A stretch of DNA of 13,001 bases from an uncultured Anaerolineaceae bacterium (GTDB taxonomy: Bacteria; Chloroflexota; Anaerolineae; Anaerolineales; Anaerolineaceae): assembly GCA_937894825.1 (NCBI GenBank), contig CALCQT010000210.1:1-13001 (forward strand). The letters are read 5' to 3'. Of this stretch, positions 7,201 to 13,001 are shown one piece after another. Every line of letters begins with the position of its first letter. Position 1 is the stretch's first letter. A model generated the notes under the pieces. It was not told the DNA's origin. It did no database searches and saw nothing but the letters and a program-made list of their open reading frames with translations. The translations under genes and the position numbers were made by a program.

Positions 7201-7917
7201 CTATCTATCTTCAAGGTATGGCTTCAAATTATCCACGATTTTCTTGGTGATAATCTGCGGCCTTGTGATCCCTGCACCAATAACTACATTATGAGCTCCC
7301 GCTTCAAACGCTTTCGCAGCAAGCTGATCATCCCAATAACGCCCTTCCGCGATGATGGGGACCTTAACCTTTTGAACCAATTCTGCGACAAGATCAATAT
7401 CAGGCTCCTGTAGCTCAATAATCCTGTTGTCTTTTGCGTGCCGCGTATAGTCCGTGTATCCGGCCAATGTCGTAGACACAAGATCAGCACCGGCATCCAC
7501 CGCTGCCACGCCCTCATCACAGGTAGACACATCCGCCAACAAAAGTATGTCGGGAAACTCTTTTTTTATCGCTTTGATCAGTTGCTCTGCAGACAAATCA
7601 CCCGGCTTAGGCAATTTGGAAGCATCGATCGCCACAATCTCAACACCCGTTGCATAAACCGAGGCCACGTCGCGTATCGTTGGTGTAATATAGCTCCAAT
7701 ACCCGGGATAGGTGTGCTTGACCAGCCCAATGATCGGTATTGTTATAAGTTGGCGCGCAGCTAAAATATCTGCAATACCATTCATACGCGCACCGACCGC
7801 ACCGCCTATTTGCGCCGCGAGAGCAAATCTCCCCATAATGGCACTGTCACGCATTGGTTCTTCTGCTGTTGCCTGACAGGAAACAATCAGACCTTTTTTT
7901 AATTCTGATACGAACAT
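7201..7917 (-). CDS. nanE: N-acetylmannosamine-6-phosphate 2-epimerase
   Basis: A 238-residue TIM-barrel enzyme of the NanE family that interconverts ManNAc-6-P and GlcNAc-6-P. Conserved stretches: LKKGLIVSCQA at the N-terminus, GARMNG, IPIIGLVKHTYPG with the probable catalytic Lys67, DASKLPKP, LADVSTCDEG, STTLAGYT, VPIIAEGRYW with the probable catalytic Glu191, and VVIGAGITRP at the phosphate-binding end. The frame is open to a TTG at 7947, but ATG 7917 gives the family N-terminus. An AGGAGG ends 11 nt before it and would lie inside the longer version, so 7917 is chosen. It sits between the permease and ROK kinase genes, which completes a ManNAc to GlcNAc-6-P path. The reaction is reversible in principle, so it could also feed ManNAc-6-P toward biosynthesis (inference). 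Confidence 0.93.
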   Translation of the reverse strand: MFVSELKKGLIVSCQATAEEPMRDSAIMGRFALAAQIGGAVGARMNGIADILAARQLITIPIIGLVKHTYPGYWSYITPTIRDVASVYATGVEIVAIDASKLPKPGDLSAEQLIKAIKKEFPDILLLADVSTCDEGVAAVDAGADLVSTTLAGYTDYTRHAKDNRIIELQEPDIDLVAELVQKVKVPIIAEGRYWDDQLAAKAFEAGAHNVVIGAGITRPQIITKKIVDNLKPYLEDR

Positions 7918-7971
7918 ATAATGGATATCCTCCTGTTTTTTTATCAAAACATAATTTTTAATACCGCGAAA

Positions 7972-8937
7972 TTATGCATCTCTGGCAATACTTTTTTGAC
8001 TCGTCATATCATAACTAATCGCAGGTAATAACACAGCGCCTTTGACAACCCGTTGATAGTAATCCGGAATATTCATCAAAATCATACCGTTGAGTAAAAC
8101 ACCCATAACCAGGAGGCCTGCAATAACATGGGTAATCTTCCCTTCTCCTCCGGTCGTGCTGACACCGCCTAACACAACAGCAGTGATGATGTCCATTTCA
8201 TAAGTTTCACCGGCTTTGGGTTGTCCGCTGTTTACACGGCTCAGCAGAACAATCCCGCCCAATGCAGCGAGCATACCGCAAATGCCATAAACACTGTACA
8301 TCACCTTTCTTACATTGACGCCACTCAAACGGGATGCTTCACGATTGCTACCGATTCCATAAATATATCTTCCAAAGGAAGTCATTTCAAGTATCATGTA
8401 CCCTAAAATGAAGCAAATTCCCATAATAATAACAGGGATTGGCACTGGGCCTAAATACCCTTGCCCCAAAAACTTGAAGCTTGAGGGGAATCCATATACA
8501 GGAAGCCCGCCTGAAATAATATATGCCGACCCGCGCAATATACTCATCGTCGCCAGCGTGGCGATCATCGGCGGAATTCCGACCTCATAAACAAAGAACC
8601 CATTAAATAAACCCACGAACAAGCCGAGTGTCAAAACAAGAAAAATTGCAAGAATAGGGTTCAGTCCCGCAACCATCAGACTGGCGCAACCGACCGCTGC
8701 CGCTCCCATCATCGAGCCAACAGAGATATCGATCCCTCCGGTGATAATAACCATGGTCATCCCAACAGCGGAAATACCATAAACTGCGACCTGACGCAAA
8801 ATATTAAAGAAATTTGTCGAAGAAAAGAATCCGTCAGCTACAATGGAAAAAAAGCCTATTAAGGCAAAAAGAACAATGTAAATGCCATATTTGGACATTT
8901 TCTTGTATTTGCTGACATTCTGAACACGGACATTCAT
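7972..8937 (-). CDS. Sugar ABC transporter permease, RbsC type (BPD_transp_2 family)
   Basis: A strongly hydrophobic 321-residue inner-membrane protein with about eight to ten predicted membrane segments by eye. It starts with a short Lys-rich cytoplasmic tail, then IYIVLFALIGFFSIVA. The family signatures are present: GMTMVIITGGIDISVGSMMG (about residues 59-78), IPPMIATLATMSILRG, and the coupling region FGRYIYGIGSNREASRLSGVNV, followed by TAVVLGGVSTTGGEGK. This is the permease of ribose/galactose-type (CUT2) importers and would work as a dimer with the fused ATPase. The open frame reaches a TTG at 8946, but ATG 8937 has GGAGG 9 nt upstream. It lies 29 nt after the ATPase stop. The C-terminal tail, after VVKGAVLLPAISYD, is a slightly unusual Ser/Lys/Arg extension. 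Confidence 0.92.
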   Translation of the reverse strand: MNVRVQNVSKYKKMSKYGIYIVLFALIGFFSIVADGFFSSTNFFNILRQVAVYGISAVGMTMVIITGGIDISVGSMMGAAAVGCASLMVAGLNPILAIFLVLTLGLFVGLFNGFFVYEVGIPPMIATLATMSILRGSAYIISGGLPVYGFPSSFKFLGQGYLGPVPIPVIIMGICFILGYMILEMTSFGRYIYGIGSNREASRLSGVNVRKVMYSVYGICGMLAALGGIVLLSRVNSGQPKAGETYEMDIITAVVLGGVSTTGGEGKITHVIAGLLVMGVLLNGMILMNIPDYYQRVVKGAVLLPAISYDMTSQKSIARDA

Positions 8938-8966
8938 AGTGGACAACCTCCATTTATCCTACTCAA

Positions 8967-10451
8967 TTATTCGGTAGCCAATTCCAGAATACTTTCTTGT
9001 GTAACCTGCTCCCGTATCAGGGTCCCTTTGATGGCCCCATTCCGCATCACGAGAATACGATCACTCATGCCGATCAATTCTGGCATCTCTGAGGAAATCA
9101 TCAAGATCGACTTCCCTTCTAAGACCAAATCACACATTAATTGATAGATTTCTCTCTTTGCGCCAACATCAATTCCACGTGTTGGCTCATCAAAAATCAA
9201 CACGTCACAATGAGTTGCGAGCCATTTAGCTAAAACAACTTTTTGCTGATTTCCACCTGAGAGCGTCTTTGCCAACTGTGAATAAGAATAAGCTTTGATA
9301 TTCATTGTTTCAAAATTACTTTGTGTAATCGAGATTTCCTTTTTCTTACTCACAAAACCGGCTTTGCTGATATTTCTCAAATTTGCATAAACAATATTAA
9401 AATCAATTCCTTTATTCAGTAGTAACCCTTCAGATTTTCTATCTTCTGTAATCAGTCCGATTCCAAAAGAAATCGCATCTTTAGGGGATCGTATATTTAC
9501 TGTGTCACCATTCAATCGCAGGGTCCCACGGGTAATTGAATCCGCCCCGAAGATTGCTCTCGCAAGCTCTGTTCGGCCTGCGCCAACAAGTCCCGCAAGG
9601 CCCAAAATCTCACCCTTATGCAATGTCAAACTACAATCTTTCAACATCGAATTGGTATAACCCATCACTTCTAAAACTGGTTGTCCGATCGGGGTTTCCC
9701 GTTTCGGATAATCCTGCCCTATTTCCCGTCCAACCATATATTTAATGAGTAATTGACGCGTGGTATCGACTGTGTTCATTGTTATTACATAGCGCCCATC
9801 CCGTAATACAGTCACCCGGTCACTGATCTTGAACACTTCATCCAGTCGATGAGAAATATAGAGGATTGATACACCTTTGTTCCGAAGTTTGTCAACAATT
9901 GCGAACAGATTTTCAGTTTCTGTACCGGTTAACGGAGCCGTCGGTTCATCCATAATTAAAAACTTACTATCTTCTGAAATTGCCTTGATAATTTCTACAA
10001 CCTGCTGCTCTGCAATGGAAAGATTGCAAACTAAGGCATTTGGATTCAATGGAACGCCCAATTCTTCTATCCTTTGAATACAATCCACAAACATCCTTTT
10101 TTTATCAAGAAAAACACCGTGCTTTGCCTCTTTACCAAAATAAATATTCTCCAGAACTGTCAAATGCGGCATCAAGTTCATCTCTTGATAGATAACGCTA
10201 ATGCCCGCAGCCTTTGAAATTGCAGGCGAACATTCATTCATTTTCTGATTATTAAATATCCATTCTCCTGCTGTTGGTAAATGGGCTCCCGTAATTATTT
10301 TTATCAATGTTGATTTTCCGGCGCCGTTCTCGCCGACGAGCGCGTGTATTTCACCCCGCCTGACCTCAAATGAAACATCGTCAAGAGCTAACACACCCGG
10401 GAAGCGTTTGGTAATATGCCGAAGTTCAACAATATTGTCATTTACGACCAT
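8967..10451 (-). CDS. Sugar ABC transporter ATP-binding protein, RbsA/MglA type (two ATPase domains)
   Basis: A 494-residue protein carrying two ABC domains. Domain 1: Walker A GENGAGKST (residues 40-48), a degenerate signature NLSIAEQQ (143-150) in place of LSGGQ, Walker B FLIMDEPT and the H-loop ISHRLDE. Domain 2: a Walker-A position reading GLVGAGRTE (287-295) with Arg instead of Lys, a canonical LSGGNQQ signature (397-403), and VLIFDEPTRGIDVG. These asymmetries are the known pattern of RbsA/MglA/XylG proteins, so only one composite site is expected to be fully active. It energises the RbsC-type permease. The open frame begins at a TTG (10463), but ATG 10451 has GAGG 6 nt upstream and is preferred. 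It is separated from the binding-protein gene by a 159-nt gap containing a hairpin. The nearby nanE and kinase suggest an amino-sugar substrate, not ribose. Confidence 0.93.
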   Translation of the reverse strand: MVVNDNIVELRHITKRFPGVLALDDVSFEVRRGEIHALVGENGAGKSTLIKIITGAHLPTAGEWIFNNQKMNECSPAISKAAGISVIYQEMNLMPHLTVLENIYFGKEAKHGVFLDKKRMFVDCIQRIEELGVPLNPNALVCNLSIAEQQVVEIIKAISEDSKFLIMDEPTAPLTGTETENLFAIVDKLRNKGVSILYISHRLDEVFKISDRVTVLRDGRYVITMNTVDTTRQLLIKYMVGREIGQDYPKRETPIGQPVLEVMGYTNSMLKDCSLTLHKGEILGLAGLVGAGRTELARAIFGADSITRGTLRLNGDTVNIRSPKDAISFGIGLITEDRKSEGLLLNKGIDFNIVYANLRNISKAGFVSKKKEISITQSNFETMNIKAYSYSQLAKTLSGGNQQKVVLAKWLATHCDVLIFDEPTRGIDVGAKREIYQLMCDLVLEGKSILMISSEMPELIGMSDRILVMRNGAIKGTLIREQVTQESILELATE

Positions 10452-10477
10452 TATCGCCCTCAAATATATCTACTCAA

Positions 10478-10562
10478 AAGATGCCACTGAAAAACTGTCT
10501 ATTTTCCAAACTTTACTTTTTTTCGTAAAGTCGAAGAAAGATAAATTTTCCAGTGGCTTCTA
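10478..10562 (-). other. Nested hairpin between binding-protein and ATPase genes (candidate attenuator or mRNA-stabilising structure)
   Basis: Outer stem: GCCACTG (10483-10489) with CAGTGGC (10551-10557), extended past one mismatch by AGA/TCT. Inner stem: ACTTTAC (10510-10516) with GTAAAGT (10525-10531) around an 8-nt loop. Between them, runs of A (10490-10494) can pair with TTTT (10546-10549). On the minus strand the outer stem is followed only by ATCTTTTG, a weak T-run. In many binding-protein importers an intergenic hairpin keeps binding-protein mRNA in excess over ATPase and permease. This structure sits in the right place for that role (inference). Confidence 0.5.
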
Positions 10563-10610
10563 TTTATACTGACACTTTATCAATAATCAAGTTTTGCTGG
10601 TTTTATCAGC

Positions 10611-11549
10611 TTATTCTTCAAAATAATCTGAGATATTATTGATGTCGACGACCTTCATGGGAATCTCAATCGTGTCTGCAATTGGCCCTTTTTCTAAAAC
10701 GCGTAGAGCAGTATCGACAAACAATTTTCCGGTTTCATAAGGTTGGATATCAACCGTTGCTCGATAAATTCCGCCTTCTTTTATTTTGTCTAATGCTTCT
10801 GGAGCGGCATCAAGTCCGCCAATATAAAACCGATCGCTATCCTTTCCCGCAGCCATAACAGCTTCATAGCCGCCCAATGCGCCAGCATCGTTCACGCATA
10901 CAAGGACTTCCACATCGGGATTTGACTGGAGGATGTTCTCCATATTTGTCATACCCTTTTCAGGGTTATTCGCGCTCTGGCGGGCCACTATTTCGGCATC
11001 AGGAGCCTTGCTTAAAATTCCATCCGCAATTCCATTACCACGCGCAATAACAGATTCGAGCTCCGGATAATCAAAAATCGCAACTTTTGCCTTGCCATCC
11101 AATTTATCGGCGATCCATTGACCTGCATTTTCACCAATTGCAAATCCATATTCATACTCAGGAACAGTGATAAACGCATCGCTGCCTTCAACAAATTGAT
11201 TTCCTGCAATTACAGTGATGCCCGCATCATGCGCAGCTTCCACCGAAGGAATTAATCCCTGTTCATCAATCGGGCTCACAATGACAGCATCAATCTTCTG
11301 AGATATAAAGTTTTCGAAAGCACTAACCTGATTAGCAAGATCAAGCCTGCCATCATGAATCGTAACTTTGATCCCCAGCTCATCACAACGATCCTGGACA
11401 CCACGTGCGACTTCAACAAAATAAGTGTTTGTCAAGTCCTGGCAAGTGTAAGCCAACTTAATATCTTTCACCGTTTGAGCAGATGCTTCTCCCGAAAAAA
11501 ACGCAAAAGCAAACAGCAAACTAAAAACACACAAAATAGCCCTTCTCAT
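10611..11549 (-). CDS. Periplasmic sugar-binding protein of a CUT2-type ABC transporter (Peripla_BP_4)
   Basis: A 312-residue precursor. It opens with a classic Sec signal peptide: MRRAI, a hydrophobic core LCVFSLLFAFAFF, then GEASA-Q as a likely signal peptidase I site near residue 24. There is no lipobox Cys at the cleavage site. The mature part has the ribose-binding-like fold pattern: DIKLAYTCQDLTNTYFVEVARGVQD, ENFISQKIDAVIVSPIDEQGLIPSVEAAHDAGI, DVEVLVCVNDAGALGGYEAV, and FYIGGLDAAPEALDKIKEG. The ligand is not readable. By context it is ManNAc or a related amino sugar. The frame extends to 11597, but ATG 11549 has AAGGAG 7 nt upstream and starts the signal peptide, so it is preferred. It lies 86 nt after the regulator gene and is probably co-transcribed with it. 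Confidence 0.92.
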   Translation of the reverse strand: MRRAILCVFSLLFAFAFFSGEASAQTVKDIKLAYTCQDLTNTYFVEVARGVQDRCDELGIKVTIHDGRLDLANQVSAFENFISQKIDAVIVSPIDEQGLIPSVEAAHDAGITVIAGNQFVEGSDAFITVPEYEYGFAIGENAGQWIADKLDGKAKVAIFDYPELESVIARGNGIADGILSKAPDAEIVARQSANNPEKGMTNMENILQSNPDVEVLVCVNDAGALGGYEAVMAAGKDSDRFYIGGLDAAPEALDKIKEGGIYRATVDIQPYETGKLFVDTALRVLEKGPIADTIEIPMKVVDINNISDYFEE

Positions 11550-11635
11550 CACTTTTCTCCTTTTATAGTTACCGCTTCGGGAAGATGTGTCTGACAAACC
11601 TCCACCTCTTCGACGAAGTCAGGCTTTCAACAAAT

Positions 11636-12349
11636 TTATTTCAGCTCAATGGAATATGTGTAGCTATCATTCTTGTAATATCGATAATTGTATTCAACCA
11701 TTTGGCTGCCATGGTAGGCATGCCGAATCACTTTTAATACGGCATCCCCTTCTTGCATCCCCAACAATGTAGCTTCTTCCTTATGAAGAGGAATTGCCAT
11801 AAATGATTCAACCGCACGGTCTGGCCGAAATCCATTTTTTTCGAGCACATTATAAAGAGATCCTTTTACAATTTCGTCTTTATTAATTGGTCCATAAAAT
11901 TTTTCCGGAATAAATGAATGGTCAAGCGCGATTACTCTGTTGTTCGCTAAACGTTGCCGTCGTAAATAAACCACATTTTCATCATTTAATTTCAGAAGCT
12001 TCTGGAGGTCCTGATTTGGTTTCATTTTTTCCAGGTTCAGGATCTTAGCTGAAGGAACCATATTTAACTTTTTCACTTCTTCAGTAAATGAGTAAAACTG
12101 TGACAATGCATGCTCAATGTGAATCTGGCTTACGAAACTGCCGCGGCCAGGTCGGCGCTCAATATAGCCTTCCCGTGCCATTTCATCTAAGACACGTTTT
12201 GCGGTAATGCGGCTGATCTTATATTGGTCACAGAGCTCAGTTTCGGAAGGAACTTTGTCTCCTAAAGCCAATGTCCCGTCTTTTATCTTTGAAATAAGCA
12301 TTTCTTTCAATTGAAAATAAATTGGAATCATGTCATTTTTTGTAAACAT
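11636..12349 (-). CDS. GntR/HutC-family transcriptional regulator with UTRA domain
   Basis: A 237-residue cytoplasmic repressor type. The N-terminal winged helix-turn-helix spans about residues 7-74: IPIYFQLKEMLISKI, then VPSETELCDQYKISRITAKRVLDEMAREGYIERRPGRGSFV, with the recognition helix around ISRITAKRVLDEM. The UTRA ligand domain follows, about 90-232, with VYLRRQRLANNRVIALDHSFIPEKF and VIRHAYHGSQMVEYNYRYYKND. UTRA regulators of the NagR/YvoA group sense phosphorylated amino sugars. ManNAc-6-P or GlcNAc-6-P would suit this operon (inference). The frame is open from ATG 12418, but that Met has no SD and sits in the AT-rich operator-like region. ATG 12349 has TGGAGAG just upstream and gives the family-standard start. 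It is the first gene of the uptake operon and is probably autoregulated through the repeats upstream. Confidence 0.92.
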   Translation of the reverse strand: MFTKNDMIPIYFQLKEMLISKIKDGTLALGDKVPSETELCDQYKISRITAKRVLDEMAREGYIERRPGRGSFVSQIHIEHALSQFYSFTEEVKKLNMVPSAKILNLEKMKPNQDLQKLLKLNDENVVYLRRQRLANNRVIALDHSFIPEKFYGPINKDEIVKGSLYNVLEKNGFRPDRAVESFMAIPLHKEEATLLGMQEGDAVLKVIRHAYHGSQMVEYNYRYYKNDSYTYSIELK

Positions 12350-12424
12350 CGCTCTCCATTCCTTTATAGAAAACTTTCCGTCCGAATCATAAAAAAGAAT
12401 CTCATTTCTGATTGACATACCAAT

Positions 12425-12444
12425 TATATTGTTATATCAATATA
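12425..12444. promoter_or_regulatory. Inverted repeat overlapping the gntR -10 and start region, candidate operator
   Basis: Perfect 7-bp arms, TATATTG (12425-12431) and CAATATA (12438-12444), flank a 6-nt AT centre. The repeat overlaps the 3' part of the candidate -10 and the expected transcription start of the regulator gene, an ideal place for autorepression by a GntR dimer. The low complexity of the sequence lowers confidence. Confidence 0.45.
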
Positions 12445-12470
12445 TTAGCATCAGGATTATCTGATGTCAA
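12442..12470 (-). promoter_or_regulatory. Promoter of the gntR-led uptake operon
   Basis: On the minus strand a perfect -35, TTGACA (12470-12465), is separated by exactly 17 nt from a -10 TAATAT (12447-12442; 4 of 6 matches). The expected transcript starts near 12435 and leaves about 85 nt of leader before ATG 12349. The spacer contains a 6-bp inverted repeat, CATCAG (12449-12454) and CTGATG (12461-12466) with a 6-nt centre, a second possible operator lying between -10 and -35. Confidence 0.6.
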
Positions 12471-12498
12471 CCTCATGGCATAGTGATTTTAAACACGA

Positions 12499-12519
12499 TT
12501 ATTACGACAAAAGTAATAA
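12499..12519. repeat. 21-bp inverted repeat upstream of the gntR promoter
   Basis: Perfect 7-bp arms TTATTAC (12499-12505) and GTAATAA (12513-12519) around a 7-nt centre. It lies about 30 bp upstream of the -35 of the regulator promoter. It is not followed by a T-run on either strand, so a protein-binding site is more likely than a terminator. The partner is unknown. Confidence 0.4.
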
Positions 12520-12523
12520 ACCC

Positions 12524-12542
12524 TCATCAATCGTCATCAATC
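12524..12542. repeat. Tandem direct repeat with 10-bp period
   Basis: TCATCAATC occurs at 12524-12532 and again at 12534-12542, spaced by one helical turn. Such phased direct repeats are typical of binding sites for some regulators, but two copies could also arise by chance. Confidence 0.3.
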
Positions 12543-12670
12543 TGAACGCGCAATCCTATTGAAAAGATATTTTGATTCGTAGGACAATCTAATGATTTCC
12601 AAAGATTATGGGTGCCCTCACATCCATGACACATTCGAGTCCTGATTTTTCGGAAAGCAGGTAAAATTAT

Positions 12671-12712
12671 GCTGGTTGAATTGGTCTGTCAACCGGCGAC
12701 CAATAGCTTTTT
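12671..12712 (+). other. Two overlapping alternative hairpins in the hppA leader, the second followed by a T-run
   Basis: Hairpin A pairs GCTGGTTGA (12671-12679) with TCAACCGGC (12689-12697): 9 bp including one G-U. Hairpin B pairs ATTGGTC (12680-12686) with GACCAAT (12698-12704) and is followed by AGC and five T (12708-12712), like a short intrinsic terminator. The 5' arm of B lies in the loop of A and its 3' arm directly after A, with no linker, so both cannot form fully at once. This is an attenuator-like arrangement about 100 nt before the hppA start. Function is inferred. Confidence 0.4.
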
Positions 12713-12814
12713 CTGTCCGTGGTTCGGCAATTTAATATCAAACAGCCCAACTTCAGCCGGGATTCCCGGAAAAAATGTGGGATCCGCAAAGAAAATATAT
12801 TAGGAGGGTAGTAT

Positions 12815-13001
12815 ATGAGTAATACTACTGGTTGGTTGATTTTTGGTTTGGTCAGCGGGGTAATTTCCCTCGGATTAGGCCTTTACCTGTTCATCTGGGT
12901 AAAAAACCAGGATGACGGTACAGACCGCTCCCGTGAAGTTGCTCGCTGGATCCATGAAGGCGCACGCGCATACCTGAAAAAGCTATACGCTGCGTTAATC
13001 A
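12815..13001 (+). CDS. hppA: Membrane-bound ion-translocating pyrophosphatase (H+/Na+-PPase), N-terminus, cut by window edge
   Basis: Sixty-two codons are open from ATG 12815 to the right edge. An excellent AGGAGGG SD (12802-12808) lies 6 nt upstream. The translation has a first membrane helix, WLIFGLVSGVISLGLGLYLFIWV (about residues 7-29), then a cytoplasmic KNQDDGTDRSREVARWIHEGARAYLKKLYAAL. The pattern of QD-GTD, then an A-x-x-I-x-EGA-x-AYL-x-x-x-Y run is the conserved start of membrane pyrophosphatases. These couple PPi hydrolysis to H+ or Na+ pumping. The residues that decide the ion and K+ dependence lie outside the window. It is transcribed divergently from the uptake operon and is probably unrelated housekeeping bioenergetics, although sugar activation with CTP does release PPi. 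Confidence 0.88.
   Translation, partial: MSNTTGWLIFGLVSGVISLGLGLYLFIWVKNQDDGTDRSREVARWIHEGARAYLKKLYAALI

Larger units (their letters stand above)
12350..12814. promoter_or_regulatory. Divergent intergenic region between gntR and hppA
   Basis: This 465-bp stretch has no credible coding frame. From the left it holds the regulator leader, its promoter with two operator-like repeats, an inverted repeat at 12499-12519, a tandem repeat at 12524-12542, a featureless part at about 12545-12660, an overlapping hairpin pair at 12671-12704 and a short CCGGG/CCCGG hairpin at 12757-12769. I could not find a convincing -35/-10 pair for hppA. The closest is TAATAT near 12732 with a poor -35. No tRNA or known riboswitch was recognised. 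Confidence 0.6.

Noticed and set aside
7918..7947. TTG-initiated N-terminal extension of NanE
   Set aside because: The extension would encode the SD itself; ATG 7917 fits the family start. The same reasoning excludes the TTG starts of the permease (8946) and ATPase (10463).
12350..12418. 23-residue N-terminal extension of the GntR regulator from ATG 12418
   Set aside because: No SD, and it sits at the edge of the promoter/operator repeats; ATG 12349 has a good SD and the normal GntR N-terminus.
12628..12660. TTCGAGTCC resembling a tRNA T-loop
   Set aside because: No matching T-stem, anticodon arm or acceptor stem surrounds it.
12757..12769. CCGGG/CCCGG hairpin as a terminator
   Set aside because: On the plus strand it is followed by A, not T, and on the minus strand the T-run precedes the stem; the stem is also short.
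12545..12800. Possible fluoride or c-di-GMP riboswitch upstream of hppA
   Set aside because: I could not match the conserved cores of these classes to the sequence; only the unassigned hairpins at 12671-12704 remain.

Overview
The window is a bacterial chromosome segment. All genes are on the minus strand except one at the right edge on the plus strand. It joins two modules that both concern nonulosonic (sialic-type) sugars. From 1 to about 6010 lies a surface-glycan biosynthesis cluster. From about 6230 to 12350 lies an amino-sugar uptake and catabolism cluster built around N-acetylmannosamine (ManNAc). The SD sequences are strong (AGGAGG type). The sugar-binding protein has a plain signal peptidase I leader and no lipobox, which suggests a diderm or otherwise non-Firmicute cell. 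The taxon cannot be fixed from this window.

Biosynthesis cluster, in transcription order (right to left): an SDR oxidoreductase (6008-5181); a CMP-nonulosonate synthetase fused to a KdsC-like HAD phosphatase (5175-3955); a short NeuB-type synthase lacking the SAF domain (3942-3067); and a large Capsule_synth-type protein (3057-1423). These four are separated by 12 nt or less and look like one operon behind a promoter near 6085. A 146-bp inverted-repeat element of MITE type (1241-1386) sits in the next gap. It is followed by a second NeuA-like cytidylyltransferase broken by a frameshift (1137-455), and then by the N-terminal part of a D-2-hydroxyacid dehydrogenase that runs off the left edge. 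Together the genes would condense an aldose (or its phosphate) with PEP, dephosphorylate the product, activate it with CMP and pass it to an exported polysaccharide. The missing SAF domain and the fused phosphatase fit a KDN-like route, but the exact sugar is inferred.

Uptake cluster, in transcription order: a GntR/HutC regulator (12349-11636), a periplasmic sugar-binding protein (11549-10611), an RbsA/MglA-type double ATPase (10451-8967), an RbsC-type permease (8937-7972), NanE ManNAc-6-P 2-epimerase (7917-7201) and a zinc-motif ROK kinase, probably ManNAc kinase (7170-6232). No sialate lyase is present. The simplest reading is import of ManNAc or a related hexosamine, phosphorylation, and conversion to GlcNAc-6-P. 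This half is visibly AT-richer than the biosynthesis half, so the two modules may have different origins.

The right end (12350-12814) is a regulatory region rich in repeats. It contains a good promoter for the regulator, several inverted repeats, a tandem 10-bp-period repeat and a leader with two overlapping hairpins. It precedes the start of a membrane-bound ion-translocating pyrophosphatase (hppA) at 12815, which is cut by the window edge.
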